From a virus, in the IMG/VR virus record IMGVR_UViG_3300046525_000096, positions 1 to 61,841 of that record: 61,841 nt of DNA. One strand, given 5' to 3'. The position numbers and the translations under genes were made by a program. This document shows positions 1-8,258 of the stretch, piece after piece (the first letter of the stretch is position 1; the number at the start of each line of letters is the position of its first letter). The notes under the pieces were generated by a model that had not been told where the DNA came from, did not search any database, and was given only the letters and a program-made list of their open reading frames with translations.

Positions 1-395
1 ACGGCGGTGGCCATGATCTCGCCCTGCAGCAGGTCGTTGCCGTAGACGATGCCGGGGCCGCCGGACAGGCAGATGCGGAAGCGTTCGTCCCAGCCGGGCG
101 TCCTGGGGCGATGGTCGTCGCCCATGAACGCGAGGAATCGGTAGTGGGGCGCTTCTTCGACGGCGACAGCGTTGAGGGTGCCGCACATCCGGAGGCGGGG
201 ACCGAAGCGCCAGCCGATATGCGGGTTGTCGAGGCTATCCATCATGTGCTCGCGGTAGCCGGCCAGCATGGGGTCGTCGTCGTCGACGGCGAAGAGCAGG
301 TCGGCGGTGGCGCCGGTCTGTCGCCAGCAGTCGAGGATGGCGGGGACACTGTCGGGCCGACCGCGCGTGGGCACGATCATCAGGAGGTCGTCCAT
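1..395 (-). CDS. GT2-like glycosyltransferase, partial (3' end off window)
   Basis: The visible 131 residues begin [14 protein letters not shown], a nucleotide-sugar-binding N-terminus of the GT-A/GT2-like type, followed by an acidic VDDDDP and an FMGDDHRPRTPGWD segment that holds the DxD-like metal/sugar site. The gene continues off the left edge, so the C-terminal half is missing. An AAGGAGGTG ribosome site lies just upstream, and the start overlaps the end of the SGNH hydrolase gene by 16 bases, so the two are probably co-translated. Relatives are common in actinophage tail and host-interaction clusters, where they may modify virion proteins or surface sugars. The family is clear; the acceptor is unknown. 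Confidence 0.75.
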   Translation of the reverse strand, partial: MDDLLMIVPTRGRPDSVPAILDCWRQTGATADLLFAVDDDDPMLAGYREHMMDSLDNPHIGWRFGPRLRMCGTLNAVAVEEAPHYRFLAFMGDDHRPRTPGWDERFRICLSGGPGIVYGNDLLQGEIMATA

Positions 396-1090
396 GGGCA
401 CCTCCTTACGGGTGAGGCCTGCAGGCTTGCGGATAGGGCTGACGCGTAGGCGGCAGCCATCCGCTGGTAGCCCTGATCGTTAGGGTGCAACCGGTCGGCC
501 ATCTCGTCGTCGCCCAACTCGGGAGGCTCGACCCAACTGAAGCTGTGGTGGGGCGCCTCACTGCGCACGATGGCGTTGAAGGTGGCCGCGTCACCCTCGA
601 GCCCGTCCGTGGTCGGGATGAGCCCCTGCACGATGACAGTGACATTGGGCTGGTCGCGCTCGATCTGGTCGATCAGCGCGATGAGCCGGTCTGCCGCGCC
701 GAGCCTGTCCCCGCGGTCGAGGTCGTTGATCCCAAGGTGGAGCAGGACGACATCGGGCCGCGCATCGGCAACCCATCCGTCAACGCCGGCTCGGATCTGG
801 TCGATCATGTATCCGCTGTGGCCCTCGTGGTCCGGGTCGGCGAAGCCTCCGCCGTGCTCGGAGCCGACGAAGTCGACCTCGATGTTGGTGCGCCCGGCCA
901 GCGCCCGCCAGAGCGGAAGCCGATAGCCGCCTCCGGTCGAGCTGCCGACTCCTGCGGTGATGGAGTCGCCGAGCGGCATGACCCTGACGGTGGCCCTCGC
1001 TGACGTCGCTGGCGCGCACGGAGCTGCTGTGCTCGGTACGCATCCGACAAGTCCGATCAGCGAGGCCACGATCAGGAGACGCCGTACCAC
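380..1090 (-). CDS. SGNH/GDSL-type esterase lipoprotein
   Basis: The 236-residue protein has a lipoprotein signal (LIGLVGC, lipid-anchor Cys17) and then the SGNH blocks: GDSITAG with the nucleophilic serine, GIND (block III Asn) and HPND (catalytic Asp/His region). It should be a secreted esterase or deacetylase anchored outside the membrane. Enzymes of this fold on phages often deacetylate surface glycans. The ATG start lies inside the end of the upstream tail-fibre gene (19-base overlap), and its stop overlaps the glycosyltransferase start, so the three form one translationally coupled unit. A lipobox is odd for a virion enzyme and may point to lysogenic conversion instead. Confidence 0.8.
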   Translation of the reverse strand: MVRRLLIVASLIGLVGCVPSTAAPCAPATSARATVRVMPLGDSITAGVGSSTGGGYRLPLWRALAGRTNIEVDFVGSEHGGGFADPDHEGHSGYMIDQIRAGVDGWVADARPDVVLLHLGINDLDRGDRLGAADRLIALIDQIERDQPNVTVIVQGLIPTTDGLEGDAATFNAIVRSEAPHHSFSWVEPPELGDDEMADRLHPNDQGYQRMAAAYASALSASLQASPVRRCPWTTS

Positions 1091-3012
1091 TGGGACGCCC
1101 AGCCGGTGTTGATGATCGTGGTGGTCTGCGAGGACAGGGTCAGCGAGCTCGGTAGCGACGTCTGCGCCGTAAGCATGTTGCTGTAGCGGAGGTTCGGCGC
1201 GGACAGCCCGGCGTTGACCGAGATGCCGGCGCCGGAGGCCTTGAACGTCAGGCTGTTCGTGGCCCAGGTGGATCCGTTGCCGAGCAGCATGGCGATGAAG
1301 TACGTCCCGGCCGCCGCGCTAAACGGACTAACCAGCGGCAGGGCCTTCGCGGTCGCTCCGGTCATCAGGGACGAGCTGATGTCCGCCGTGGTGCCCCTCA
1401 GCGTCCCGCCAGAGTCGTAGACGCCGAGGTAGCAGTTGGACAGAACCGCGGCTGCGTCGATGCCCGCGAGGCCGATCCACACGTTCGACCAGGTGATGGC
1501 CTCGCGAAGGATGATCCGCACCAGCGTGATCCGACCCGCTACGCCCGCGCTGCTCTGCGCAGTCACGTGGCCGGCCATGTTCGGGTCGTAGGTCCACGCC
1601 AGCAGGTTCTGGTCTGAGGGCCGGTCTGCCCAGCCCGATCCGGCCGGACCAGCGGTGCTGCCGTCCACGACGAGACCCAGGTTGGCGAGCGCGGACAGCA
1701 GGCTGGTGTAGGCGCTGCCATCCCCGCGGGACCCGCTGACGGTCTGCCGGGTGATCGCGGTAGCGCCGTGGAAACCGATCTTGTTGGCCGCTCCGTCGAG
1801 CGTGTGCCGGGTCGTGCCGTACAGGGCGTCCACGAACTCGACGAGGCCGGCGATTTGGGAGGCCTGGGCGTTGGAGGCGAACCGCAGGAACGAATGCTGC
1901 GTTCCGTTGAATCCCGTCCCGCTCCAGTTGGAGAGGATCATGTCGGCGCCGGTGGCCTCGAAATCCAGGGCCGAGCCTCCGCGGCGGAACCTGTACCCCT
2001 TGGTGAAGTCCGAGACGGTGAGGTCGCCACCAGACACGACGGCGTTCCCCGCGACCTGAAGGCCGGCGAGCCATGCGGTGCCCGCTTCGATCGAGCTCAC
2101 CCTGGTCAGCGCGTCGTTGACGTAGCCGTCGAGCGCGGACAGCGCGACCTGCGTCGCGAACTTCGTGTCTCCGTATGCCCGGTCGCCGTGCGGGTCGAGG
2201 GCGTCCTTATGCGCGGTGACCTTGGCTGTCGCGCCAGAGGTGGTCTCGAGGGCCGCAGTGTCGGCGATCCCGTGGACCGCGGTTGTGTCGGCTTCGTGGG
2301 CCGTCAGGGCACCGGCTGCTGCCGCTCGGTCGCCGTGCGGGTCGGTGGCTGCGGAGTGAGCCGTGACCTTCGCGGTGGCGCCGGCCGGGGTCTCGTAGGC
2401 GGCGTTGGCCCGGGTGACCTCGTTGGCGATGGCTGCGTCGGTGTAGGCCTCGGCGTCGGCGTTGTTGCCGTCCGCTCCGGCCGGGCCCTGGGGGCCAGTC
2501 GGCCCGGTCGCGCCCGTCGCGCCAGTGGCCCCGGTTGTTCCCGTGGCGCCAGTCGCGCCAGCAGGGCCCTGAGGTCCGGTCGGTCCCGTAGGTCCAGCTG
2601 GGCCGGTCGGTCCGGCCGGGCCCGGGACGGTCACGTAGTCGCCGTTGGCCGGGTTCGTCGGCGCGAGGTCGGACAGCTGGACGGTCGGCCCGAGGCTGGC
2701 CGCCAGGAGGATGGAGTAGCTGCGGCCGGGGGCGTCGTAGGGCCGCTCGATGACCCGGTACGTCCAGCCGGTGGGCACGCAGTCTGCGGCGTCGGAGGCC
2801 AAGAGCTTGACCCCGCTGGAACCATCAGCGGCTTTGAGGACGCCATCGACCCAGGTGCCTACAGCGTCGCCCATGATGATCGCGCCGTGGAGGGCGGAGG
2901 TGATCGTGGACACCTGGGGGCGGAAGGTCACCTTGCCCTGCATCGGGGCGCCGTCGGGGTGCGGGCGGATGTCCGTGATCGTGACGGTCTGGAGGCCGAC
3001 GGGCAAACTCAT
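1072..3012 (-). CDS. Collagen-repeat phage tail-fibre protein
   Basis: The 646-residue protein has an N-terminal domain resembling siphophage fibre anchors (about 1-130). A run of Gly-X-Y triplets ([10 protein letters not shown].., GATGATG..) over about residues 130-185 should form a collagen-like triple helix. It is followed by alanine-rich, likely coiled-coil repeats (TAKVTAH..DPHGDRA occurs more than once) and a beta-rich C-terminus suited to receptor binding. A GAGGAGG ribosome site precedes the ATG. It lies next to an esterase and a glycosyltransferase, which fits a host-recognition cassette. It sits far from the main tail operon at 40-53 kb. Confidence 0.82.
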   Translation of the reverse strand: MSLPVGLQTVTITDIRPHPDGAPMQGKVTFRPQVSTITSALHGAIIMGDAVGTWVDGVLKAADGSSGVKLLASDAADCVPTGWTYRVIERPYDAPGRSYSILLAASLGPTVQLSDLAPTNPANGDYVTVPGPAGPTGPAGPTGPTGPQGPAGATGATGTTGATGATGATGPTGPQGPAGADGNNADAEAYTDAAIANEVTRANAAYETPAGATAKVTAHSAATDPHGDRAAAAGALTAHEADTTAVHGIADTAALETTSGATAKVTAHKDALDPHGDRAYGDTKFATQVALSALDGYVNDALTRVSSIEAGTAWLAGLQVAGNAVVSGGDLTVSDFTKGYRFRRGGSALDFEATGADMILSNWSGTGFNGTQHSFLRFASNAQASQIAGLVEFVDALYGTTRHTLDGAANKIGFHGATAITRQTVSGSRGDGSAYTSLLSALANLGLVVDGSTAGPAGSGWADRPSDQNLLAWTYDPNMAGHVTAQSSAGVAGRITLVRIILREAITWSNVWIGLAGIDAAAVLSNCYLGVYDSGGTLRGTTADISSSLMTGATAKALPLVSPFSAAAGTYFIAMLLGNGSTWATNSLTFKASGAGISVNAGLSAPNLRYSNMLTAQTSLPSSLTLSSQTTTIINTGWASQWYGVS

Positions 3013-3028
3013 CAGGGCCTCCTCGCGG

Positions 3029-3220
3029 TCAGGTAGGCGGTCGCCCGCACCAGGTGCAGCGGGGGTCGAGACCGGCCCGGTAGTCGTGGAGGTTGAAGCG
3101 GTGCCGGAGGCGACGCGTTTTGACGTACAGCCAGATCCAGGCCTTGTAGCTGCGCGGGACGGGGTCGAGCTCGTCGCCGGACCATGGGGAGGGGATGCCG
3201 AGGGCGGTGGTGCGGTCCAC
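3029..3220 (-). CDS. Small conserved phage-type protein with one CxxC
   Basis: From the GTG at 3220, with a GAGAGG ribosome site, the product is 63 residues. It is aromatic and basic in the middle ([19 protein letters not shown]) and ends in CTWCGRPPT, a lone CxxC that could bind zinc as a dimer. It sits just ahead of the tail-fibre gene on the same strand. I do not recognise a function. A longer in-frame extension exists upstream but reads as out-of-frame, low-complexity sequence. Confidence 0.55.
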   Translation of the reverse strand: MDRTTALGIPSPWSGDELDPVPRSYKAWIWLYVKTRRLRHRFNLHDYRAGLDPRCTWCGRPPT

Positions 3221-3231
3221 GAATTCCCCTC

Positions 3232-3465
3232 TCAGGTGGCCTTGGGCCTCCGCTGGGGCATGGGCGGTGCGGTGCCGGGCTGGAGCAGGTCGCCGGTGTA
3301 CTCGTCGCGGGTGGCGTGCGGGAGTTCGAAGACGTTGTAGCGGACCCGGCCGCGACCCGACCCGTAGCGCTGGATGCGGCCCTCGTGGGCCCACCGGCGG
3401 ATGGTGACGCCTGGGCGGCCCGCGTAGTAGGCGGCGGCCGTCTCGTCGACGAGGGCGATACTCAC
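3232..3465 (-). CDS. Small helix-turn-helix DNA-binding protein
   Basis: The 77-residue product, started from GTG 3465 behind GGAGG, contains AAAYYAGRPGVTIRRWAHEG and then a Gly/Arg-rich wing (YGSGRGRVRYNVFEL). This is the layout of an excisionase or MerR-like winged helix that reads a short DNA site. The rest is a short proline-rich tail. It may regulate the adjacent tail-fibre genes. A strong hairpin lies directly upstream, so transcription into it may be controlled. Confidence 0.62.
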   Translation of the reverse strand: MSIALVDETAAAYYAGRPGVTIRRWAHEGRIQRYGSGRGRVRYNVFELPHATRDEYTGDLLQPGTAPPMPQRRPKAT

Positions 3466-3485
3466 GGCCACCTCCGGGTACGACA

Positions 3486-3510
3486 AAGGCCCGCCGGGTG
3501 GGCGGGCCTC
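3486..3510 (-). terminator. Hairpin with T-run (minus-strand terminator or attenuator)
   Basis: GGCCCGCC and GGCGGGCC form an 8-bp GC stem around a five-base loop. On the minus strand a short T run (TTTGT) follows. It lies between the start of the small HTH gene and the region to its right, so it probably ends or attenuates leftward transcription before the tail-fibre group. Confidence 0.5.
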
Positions 3511-3671
3511 AAAGTCACACGTGTCCAGTGAGACTGACGATACGTTCGCCCACCTCTGCGCGTCAACCAAGACTGACAAACCGATAGTTCGCGCCATGAC
3601 GGCTGGACTCGATCCGGCGAACCCCGCCTGATCCGTAACGCCGAGACCCCCGTGCGCGGCAGACTGTGCGC

Positions 3672-3869
3672 ATGGGGGTCTCTGACGTCTCGTATCTGGT
3701 GCGTGGCCGTACCCGCGAGCAATGCCAGCAGGCCCTCGACCGCCTGTGTCTGCTCCTGGGTGCCGAGCCGACGACGGGGCCAGCGCAAGCGTGCGGCGAG
3801 CGGTGGATCGCGCGGGCGGTCCCAACGCCGCAGGCCCCCGCGGTCGGCGAGGGCCTGGTCGAGCGGTAG
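3672..3869 (+). CDS. Small plus-strand protein, unknown
   Basis: A 65-residue product begins MGVSDVSYLVRGRTREQCQQALDRLCLLLGA and looks like a short alpha/beta fold with an amphipathic helix. It is the only plus-strand gene in this stretch, opposite to its neighbours. No clear ribosome site precedes the ATG, and an AGACTG hexamer 5 bases upstream could be a -10 element of a leaderless transcript. Codon use matches the neighbours. I do not know its function. Confidence 0.5.
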   Translation: MGVSDVSYLVRGRTREQCQQALDRLCLLLGAEPTTGPAQACGERWIARAVPTPQAPAVGEGLVER

Positions 3870-3870
3870 G

Positions 3871-4143
3871 TCAGCGGTCTTCGAGCGGGTGCTCGCGCCG
3901 GTAAACGGCGACACAGCTCCCGCAGAGGTCGCCGACCTCCTCGTCGCCGCTCATGTAGTGGTGCTCGCCGCAGAAGTAGCCGCCGCATCCATGCTCGTCA
4001 CCGCCGGGTTCCCTGCCGCACAGGTAGGCGAGGCCGCGGTCGATGTCCGCCTCGCAGCCGTCCTGTTCGCAGGTGGCCGTGACCGCGTAGCCGGCTTCGA
4101 TCCGCTCGCCGTTGCGGGTGATCTCGTAGTGCGCGTATCCCAT
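3871..4143 (-). CDS. Cysteine-rich zinc-finger-like small protein
   Basis: The 90-residue protein carries cysteines and histidines spaced like a double zinc-binding site: CEQDGC, CGREPGGDEHGCGGYFCGEHH and CGSC. The C-x2-C and C-x2-HH groups resemble treble-clef or RING-like small domains. An AAGGAGAT ribosome site precedes the ATG. It is the first of many small metal-binding proteins in this element, and its role is unknown. Confidence 0.65.
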   Translation of the reverse strand: MGYAHYEITRNGERIEAGYAVTATCEQDGCEADIDRGLAYLCGREPGGDEHGCGGYFCGEHHYMSGDEEVGDLCGSCVAVYRREHPLEDR

Positions 4144-4153
4144 GCTGATCTCC

Positions 4154-4549
4154 TTAGAGTGCGGCCATGCCCAGGGCGGCGAGGGCGAGGGCTGTGACGT
4201 GGGCGGTCTGGTCTACGTGTGCTGCCCCGCCTCGGCTGATCCAGTCTGCGGATCCGGTGTTCGTCATCCACCAGGTGACGGGCCAGCGCCGGTCGATGAA
4301 GGCGTGGCTGCCGGTGATCCAGGCGAGGGCCGCGGCGGCTGCCGGGAGACTGACGGTGAGGTCCAGTGGAGCCCAGCCGACGGCAAGGGCTGCGGCGGTG
4401 GTGACCGTGTGAGTGCCTGCGTGGCTCAGGTTGGCTGTCCAGCCCTTCCGGCCCCTCTCCATCTTGTGGGCGGCCTGGTGATCGGTCTGCAGGACGTAGT
4501 CGGCGATCAGGTGAGCGACGTACAGCAGGACGAAGAGGTTGGCGAACAT
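4154..4549 (-). CDS. DUF3307-type membrane protein
   Basis: The 131-residue protein begins MFANLFVLLYVAHLIADYVLQTD, the hallmark of DUF3307 proteins, and has three or four likely membrane helices. Proteins of this family occur on phages and plasmids, but no reaction is established. The gene lies between a zinc protein and two other small membrane proteins downstream of the TraB-like translocase, so it may belong to a membrane complex for transfer. Confidence 0.68.
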   Translation of the reverse strand: MFANLFVLLYVAHLIADYVLQTDHQAAHKMERGRKGWTANLSHAGTHTVTTAAALAVGWAPLDLTVSLPAAAAALAWITGSHAFIDRRWPVTWWMTNTGSADWISRGGAAHVDQTAHVTALALAALGMAAL

Positions 4550-4557
4550 TAGGCTCC

Positions 4558-5004
4558 TCAGCTGCCGTTGTTGGTGGTCTTGGCGATCAGCCCGCGGGTC
4601 TGGGTGTTCACAGTGTGATGCTGCTGGCTGACAGGCCCGCTGTAGTGGTGGTGCTGCTCCGCAGGCGCTGCTTCCACGGCCGCCTTGATGGCGCTGACGA
4701 CCTTGGCCACGCCGCCGAGTACGAGTACGGAGCCGATCGAGACGACCCCCACCACTACGGGGTCGACGTGACCCAGCGCGTACAGGACCAGGGACAGGGA
4801 GCCTCCGATCGGCACGAAGGCGACGCCTGCGGCCAGCATGATGGTGCTGGCGTCCGTCGCCTTCTGGCTCATGGGCGGCCGGCCGGGCTGGGCGACGGGC
4901 GGGGTCGGGCCGATGGCGGGGATGGGTGTGGGGTCGCGGTAGGCGGTGGCTGGCTGCAGGGCCTCGTTGACTGCGGCGATGAGGCGATCGGCGTCGGTGG
5001 TCAT
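4558..5004 (-). CDS. Small membrane protein with His-rich tail, Spd-like
   Basis: Started from ATG 5004, which has a GAGG site, the 148-residue product has a short cytoplasmic N-terminus, two hydrophobic helices (about 55-105) and a polar tail with HHHYSGPVSQQHH. Its position directly after another small membrane gene and the TraB-like gene resembles the spd (plasmid spread) genes of Streptomyces conjugative elements. That analogy is inferred from context; I do not recognise the sequence itself. Confidence 0.55.
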   Translation of the reverse strand: MTTDADRLIAAVNEALQPATAYRDPTPIPAIGPTPPVAQPGRPPMSQKATDASTIMLAAGVAFVPIGGSLSLVLYALGHVDPVVVGVVSIGSVLVLGGVAKVVSAIKAAVEAAPAEQHHHYSGPVSQQHHTVNTQTRGLIAKTTNNGS

Positions 5005-5012
5005 CGCGGGCC

Positions 5013-5240
5013 TCACTTGCTGGAGACGTCGTTGACGGTGTCGCTGGCCGTCTTCACGCCGGTGCCGAAGACTTCCTGGACCTTGGCGACTCCTTCGGCG
5101 CCCCAGGGGGTGGCGACGAGGAGGATCCAGAACAGGGAGACGACGAGGAACTCGCGGCGCTTGAAGCCGGCGTCCTTTTTCATCCAGACGCCGATGCCGA
5201 TGGCGGCGAGGAGGAACAGGGCGGTGGTGGTGAGGGTCAT
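5013..5240 (-). CDS. Small two-helix membrane protein
   Basis: A 75-residue protein with two hydrophobic segments (ALFLLAAIGIGVWM and FLVVSLFWILLVATP) joined by a basic loop. Its ATG overlaps the TGA of the TraB-like gene by four bases, which implies translational coupling and a stoichiometric link. It is likely a membrane partner of the translocase. Confidence 0.62.
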   Translation of the reverse strand: MTLTTTALFLLAAIGIGVWMKKDAGFKRREFLVVSLFWILLVATPWGAEGVAKVQEVFGTGVKTASDTVNDVSSK

Positions 5241-7795
5241 GACGCGCTCCTGGTGTCTGCGAGGGGGCTTTCGAGGGGGGCGGCGGTGTGCCAGTCGCGT
5301 TCGACCTTGCGGAGCCTGTCGAGACGCTGGAGGCGGGCGGTGGCGTTGGCGACGTTGGTGGGCTTGAGGCCGGTTACGTCGGCGATGGCCTTGTTTCGGC
5401 GGGCGCCGTCGTCGACTGCGTTCCAGACGAGCTGTGATCGGGTGAGCGGCACCAGTTCGTCGAGATCGTCGTCCTCGACTTCCGCCGCCCCACTGACGTG
5501 CATGTCGATGACGGTCGGGCTCTTGCGGTTCTTGGTGTGCTCGGTCGCGACGAGTTCCCGGAGGAAGGCTTCTTCATCGGCGGCGTTGAGGTGCCGGTAC
5601 TCGTCTCGGCGCAGGTACGCCAGGCCCGCTCGCTCGGCCTCGGGGGCGGTGAGGGTCTCCATGGGGAACTGGCGGCTGAGGCGGGCGGGGTTGGTGTGGA
5701 AGGCGGCGCGGGACTGGATGTACTGATCCTTGCCGTCGGCCATGTAGAAGACTCCGCCGGTCTCGGAGCCGTCGGGGAAGCGTTCGGGCAGGGGCTCAAG
5801 CCGGTACTGGGGGGTTCGGGAACCGAGGGACATGACGTCCACGTCGGCACGGGCGGTGCGGAAGAGTGCGATGTTGCCTGACTGGAGCATGTCTCGGATG
5901 GCGTTGGCGCTGTTGTCGGAGCCGAGGCTGTCGAGGTTGGGGATCTGAACCCAGATTCGCGCGCTGATGCCTGCGGCCCGCGAGAGGCGGCCGACGCTGG
6001 AGACGGAGCGTAGGAGCGGCTTGACGTGGTCGGCCTGGGGGTCCTTGAGGACCATCTCGTTGAACTCGTCCCAGGTGACGGCCATGGGGGCGAAGGGCTC
6101 CCATGGGACGAAGAAGGAGCGTCCGTCCTCGGTGTAGCCCTCGGCGTCCAGCCACTGCATGGTCATCTGCTGGGCGTAGCGGTACTCGGAGACCCGGTTG
6201 GCGCTCTGACCCATGAGCATGGCTCCGTAAGGGGACTTGACGAGCCAGTCGAGGTCGTTCATCCAGGGGGCGTAGCCGGCGCCGCCCTTGCCGTCGGCCA
6301 GCCAGGAGACGAAGCGGTTCTTGCGCTGGGCGACCTGAAGGTCTTCTTCGAGGCTGGTCTTGCCGGCGCCGGTGGTTCCTGAGCCGAAGGCGTGAACGGC
6401 GCTGGCTGAGGGCCGTCCGGACATGCCTCGGCGCGTGGGGTCGTACTTGAGGAGCCGCCACCGGGTGGGGTGGCCGTAGATGTCCTGGCCGACCGTGATG
6501 TATCCCTGGTCGTCCATGGTGAGGGCGTCCAGGTCGAGTGCGACGCCGCGCTGAAGCGGGTTGTGGCTCATCTCGTTGACTTCGATGCGCCGTGAGTCGA
6601 GGACGCGGAGGTGGAGGCGGGCGGCGGCTCCCTCGCCTTGCAGGTCGAGGGCCTGGGCGATGCTGCCGGCCTGCACGTCGGCGACGCCGGATCCGCGGCG
6701 GGGCATGAGGAGCTTGAAGCGGCGCCCGTGCTCAGTGCGCTCGACGTCGTACAGCACGCTGCCGTTGTAGGGGCTGTACTCCTGCCAGACGGCCGGCAGG
6801 TCGTTCTCGTCCAGCTCCCCGGCGGCGACAGCCCGCAGGCGGACGGTGAGCTTGGCCCGTCCGGCGGCCATGTCGTCGGGCCGGTAGATGTTGACGGCCC
6901 GCGGTGGGACCTCGAAGGCGATCGATACGGCGTCCTGGCCGAGACCGAGGGCGGGCTTGGCTGTGGTGGAGACGATGACGGCAGTGAGCTTGTCGTCGTC
7001 CAGGTGCACGCTGACGAGCCGTGATGCGGGCAGCGGGCCCCGCTCGCAGGCGATCCACTCGTTCCAGCGGGCCAGGTACCACTCGACGGTCGCCGCCTGG
7101 ACCTGGGCGGGGTTGGCGGGGTTGGGCTTGTGCCACATGTGCGCGCCCCACGTCGCAGCGAGCGAGGTGACGACCAGGGGGGCCCACCAGGGCGTGTCGA
7201 GGTAGCCGGTGGCGGGGATCACGGCCAGCGGTCCGGCGCGCAGGGCCATCTCCATGGCGCTGTAGCGACGCCACCAGCCGTTCGTCCAGTCAGGCAGGGC
7301 CTTCGTCCAGGCGCTGCGCAGGAGCTCGCAGCGGGCCCGCCGGGCGTCGGCCGTCGCCTTGCGGACCAGGGCCGGGCGCTGGGCGTGCGCGTACCAGCCG
7401 TTGGCGGCGCCGTGAACCGGGACGAGTATGCCGTCCGAGCCCATGGTCAGCGCCTGGCCGTGGTCTTGAGCTAGGCGTCGGCGCATGCGGCGCACGGTGC
7501 GCCGGTAGCCGCGGCGGCTGGAGCGGCACATCCACTCCCACGGCTCGCCCTGGCCGGGCAGCCAACGCCAGGGACCGGGCATCATTCCCAGGGCGGCCCA
7601 GCCGGCTGCTGCGCCGGTGGCACCCAGGGTGGTGACGAGGAGGGGGTCGCCGGTGAGCATGGAGGCGGCGCCGATGCCGGTCCCGATGTAGAGGCCGGGG
7701 TTGTTGAGAGTGGCGATCCGGGCGCGGATCCCGGTGAGTTCCTGCGGGTCGTCGTTGGTGGTGGTGCGCGGGGTGGGTACGGTCGTCGTCGCCAT
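5237..7795 (-). CDS. TraB/FtsK-family DNA translocase
   Basis: The 852-residue protein has hydrophobic N-terminal segments (about 35-70 and 190-220). Its RecA-like motor carries Walker A GTTGAGKTS near residue 475 and Walker B AVTWDEFNEM near 575. The C-terminus is a small winged helix (about 780-830) that resembles the sequence-reading domain of TraB and FtsK. TraB proteins of Streptomyces form hexameric pores that move double-stranded DNA between mycelial cells, and this is the expected role. The coupled small membrane genes and a divergent KorSA-like repressor fit a conjugation operon. A phage packaging or chromosome-dimer role is less likely, because a separate terminase is present. Confidence 0.85.
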   Translation of the reverse strand: MATTTVPTPRTTTNDDPQELTGIRARIATLNNPGLYIGTGIGAASMLTGDPLLVTTLGATGAAAGWAALGMMPGPWRWLPGQGEPWEWMCRSSRRGYRRTVRRMRRRLAQDHGQALTMGSDGILVPVHGAANGWYAHAQRPALVRKATADARRARCELLRSAWTKALPDWTNGWWRRYSAMEMALRAGPLAVIPATGYLDTPWWAPLVVTSLAATWGAHMWHKPNPANPAQVQAATVEWYLARWNEWIACERGPLPASRLVSVHLDDDKLTAVIVSTTAKPALGLGQDAVSIAFEVPPRAVNIYRPDDMAAGRAKLTVRLRAVAAGELDENDLPAVWQEYSPYNGSVLYDVERTEHGRRFKLLMPRRGSGVADVQAGSIAQALDLQGEGAAARLHLRVLDSRRIEVNEMSHNPLQRGVALDLDALTMDDQGYITVGQDIYGHPTRWRLLKYDPTRRGMSGRPSASAVHAFGSGTTGAGKTSLEEDLQVAQRKNRFVSWLADGKGGAGYAPWMNDLDWLVKSPYGAMLMGQSANRVSEYRYAQQMTMQWLDAEGYTEDGRSFFVPWEPFAPMAVTWDEFNEMVLKDPQADHVKPLLRSVSSVGRLSRAAGISARIWVQIPNLDSLGSDNSANAIRDMLQSGNIALFRTARADVDVMSLGSRTPQYRLEPLPERFPDGSETGGVFYMADGKDQYIQSRAAFHTNPARLSRQFPMETLTAPEAERAGLAYLRRDEYRHLNAADEEAFLRELVATEHTKNRKSPTVIDMHVSGAAEVEDDDLDELVPLTRSQLVWNAVDDGARRNKAIADVTGLKPTNVANATARLQRLDRLRKVERDWHTAAPLESPLADTRSAS

Positions 7796-7823
7796 CCGCT
7801 TGTCTCCGATTTCGCGGTTGGGA

Positions 7824-7853
7824 GGGGCGGGGTCAGTGGGTGACCCCGCCCTT
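7824..7853 (-). terminator. Strong hairpin ahead of the TraB-like gene
   Basis: AGGGGCGGGGTCA pairs with TGACCCCGCCCTT around a five-base loop, with one mismatch in 13 pairs. It lies between the stop of the upstream small gene and the TraB-like start on the minus strand. It could terminate or attenuate transcription and so hold down the translocase, which is toxic when unregulated in related elements. Confidence 0.55.
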
Positions 7854-7863
7854 CGTGGTCGGT

Positions 7864-8256
7864 CTAGCGGCGCTGGTTGAAGACGGGCTCGGCCATCTGC
7901 ACGGTGTGGGTGCGGTTGGCGTCGGCCATCCGGCCGTGCTGGCCTTCCGTCTCGCCGGCGAGACCCTGGGCTGCGGTGGCGAGGGCGTCGGACGCGGAGA
8001 CGATCGCGGCGACGCTGCCTGCCATGGCGGTCGAGAGCGTCGAGATCTCCATGTAGGCGGTCGTGGTGGGTTCGTCGACGCTGAGGATGGTCATCGCTTC
8101 GGACAGGTAGCGGGCGGACGCGGCCCGGTCGTCGAACCGGTCCTTCATGCGTTCGACGGCCCGCCGGGTCCGGGCGGCGCGGATGCCGTAGGCGGCAGCC
8201 CTGGCCATGACGGCGGCGTAGGTGATGGTCGTACCGACGGTCTTTGCGACGCTCAT
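7864..8256 (-). CDS. Small alpha-helical protein of the transfer operon
   Basis: Started from ATG 8256 with an AGGAG site, the 130-residue protein is almost all helix, with a basic segment (GIRAARTRRAVERMKDRF) and an alanine-rich region that may pack on membranes. It lies just upstream of the TraB-like gene and just downstream of the long proline-rich gene, and is likely a transfer accessory protein. I do not recognise a family. Confidence 0.58.
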   Translation of the reverse strand: MSVAKTVGTTITYAAVMARAAAYGIRAARTRRAVERMKDRFDDRAASARYLSEAMTILSVDEPTTTAYMEISTLSTAMAGSVAAIVSASDALATAAQGLAGETEGQHGRMADANRTHTVQMAEPVFNQRR

Positions 8257-8258
8257 GT

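Noticed and set aside
1768-3036. Long plus-strand open frame of 422 residues
   Set aside because: It is the complement of the collagen-repeat gene and has Gly/Arg-rich shadow composition without a ribosome site.
3580-3690. tRNA-like 3' end on the minus strand (GGATCGAGTCC, a frame reading GSSPAVMA)
   Set aside because: No matching acceptor stem or D/anticodon arms could be found upstream, and the T-stem has a mismatch.
5237-7795. Host FtsK/SpoIIIE chromosome translocase
   Set aside because: The protein lacks the four-helix FtsK membrane domain and long linker, and its neighbours are Spd-like genes and a KorSA-like repressor.
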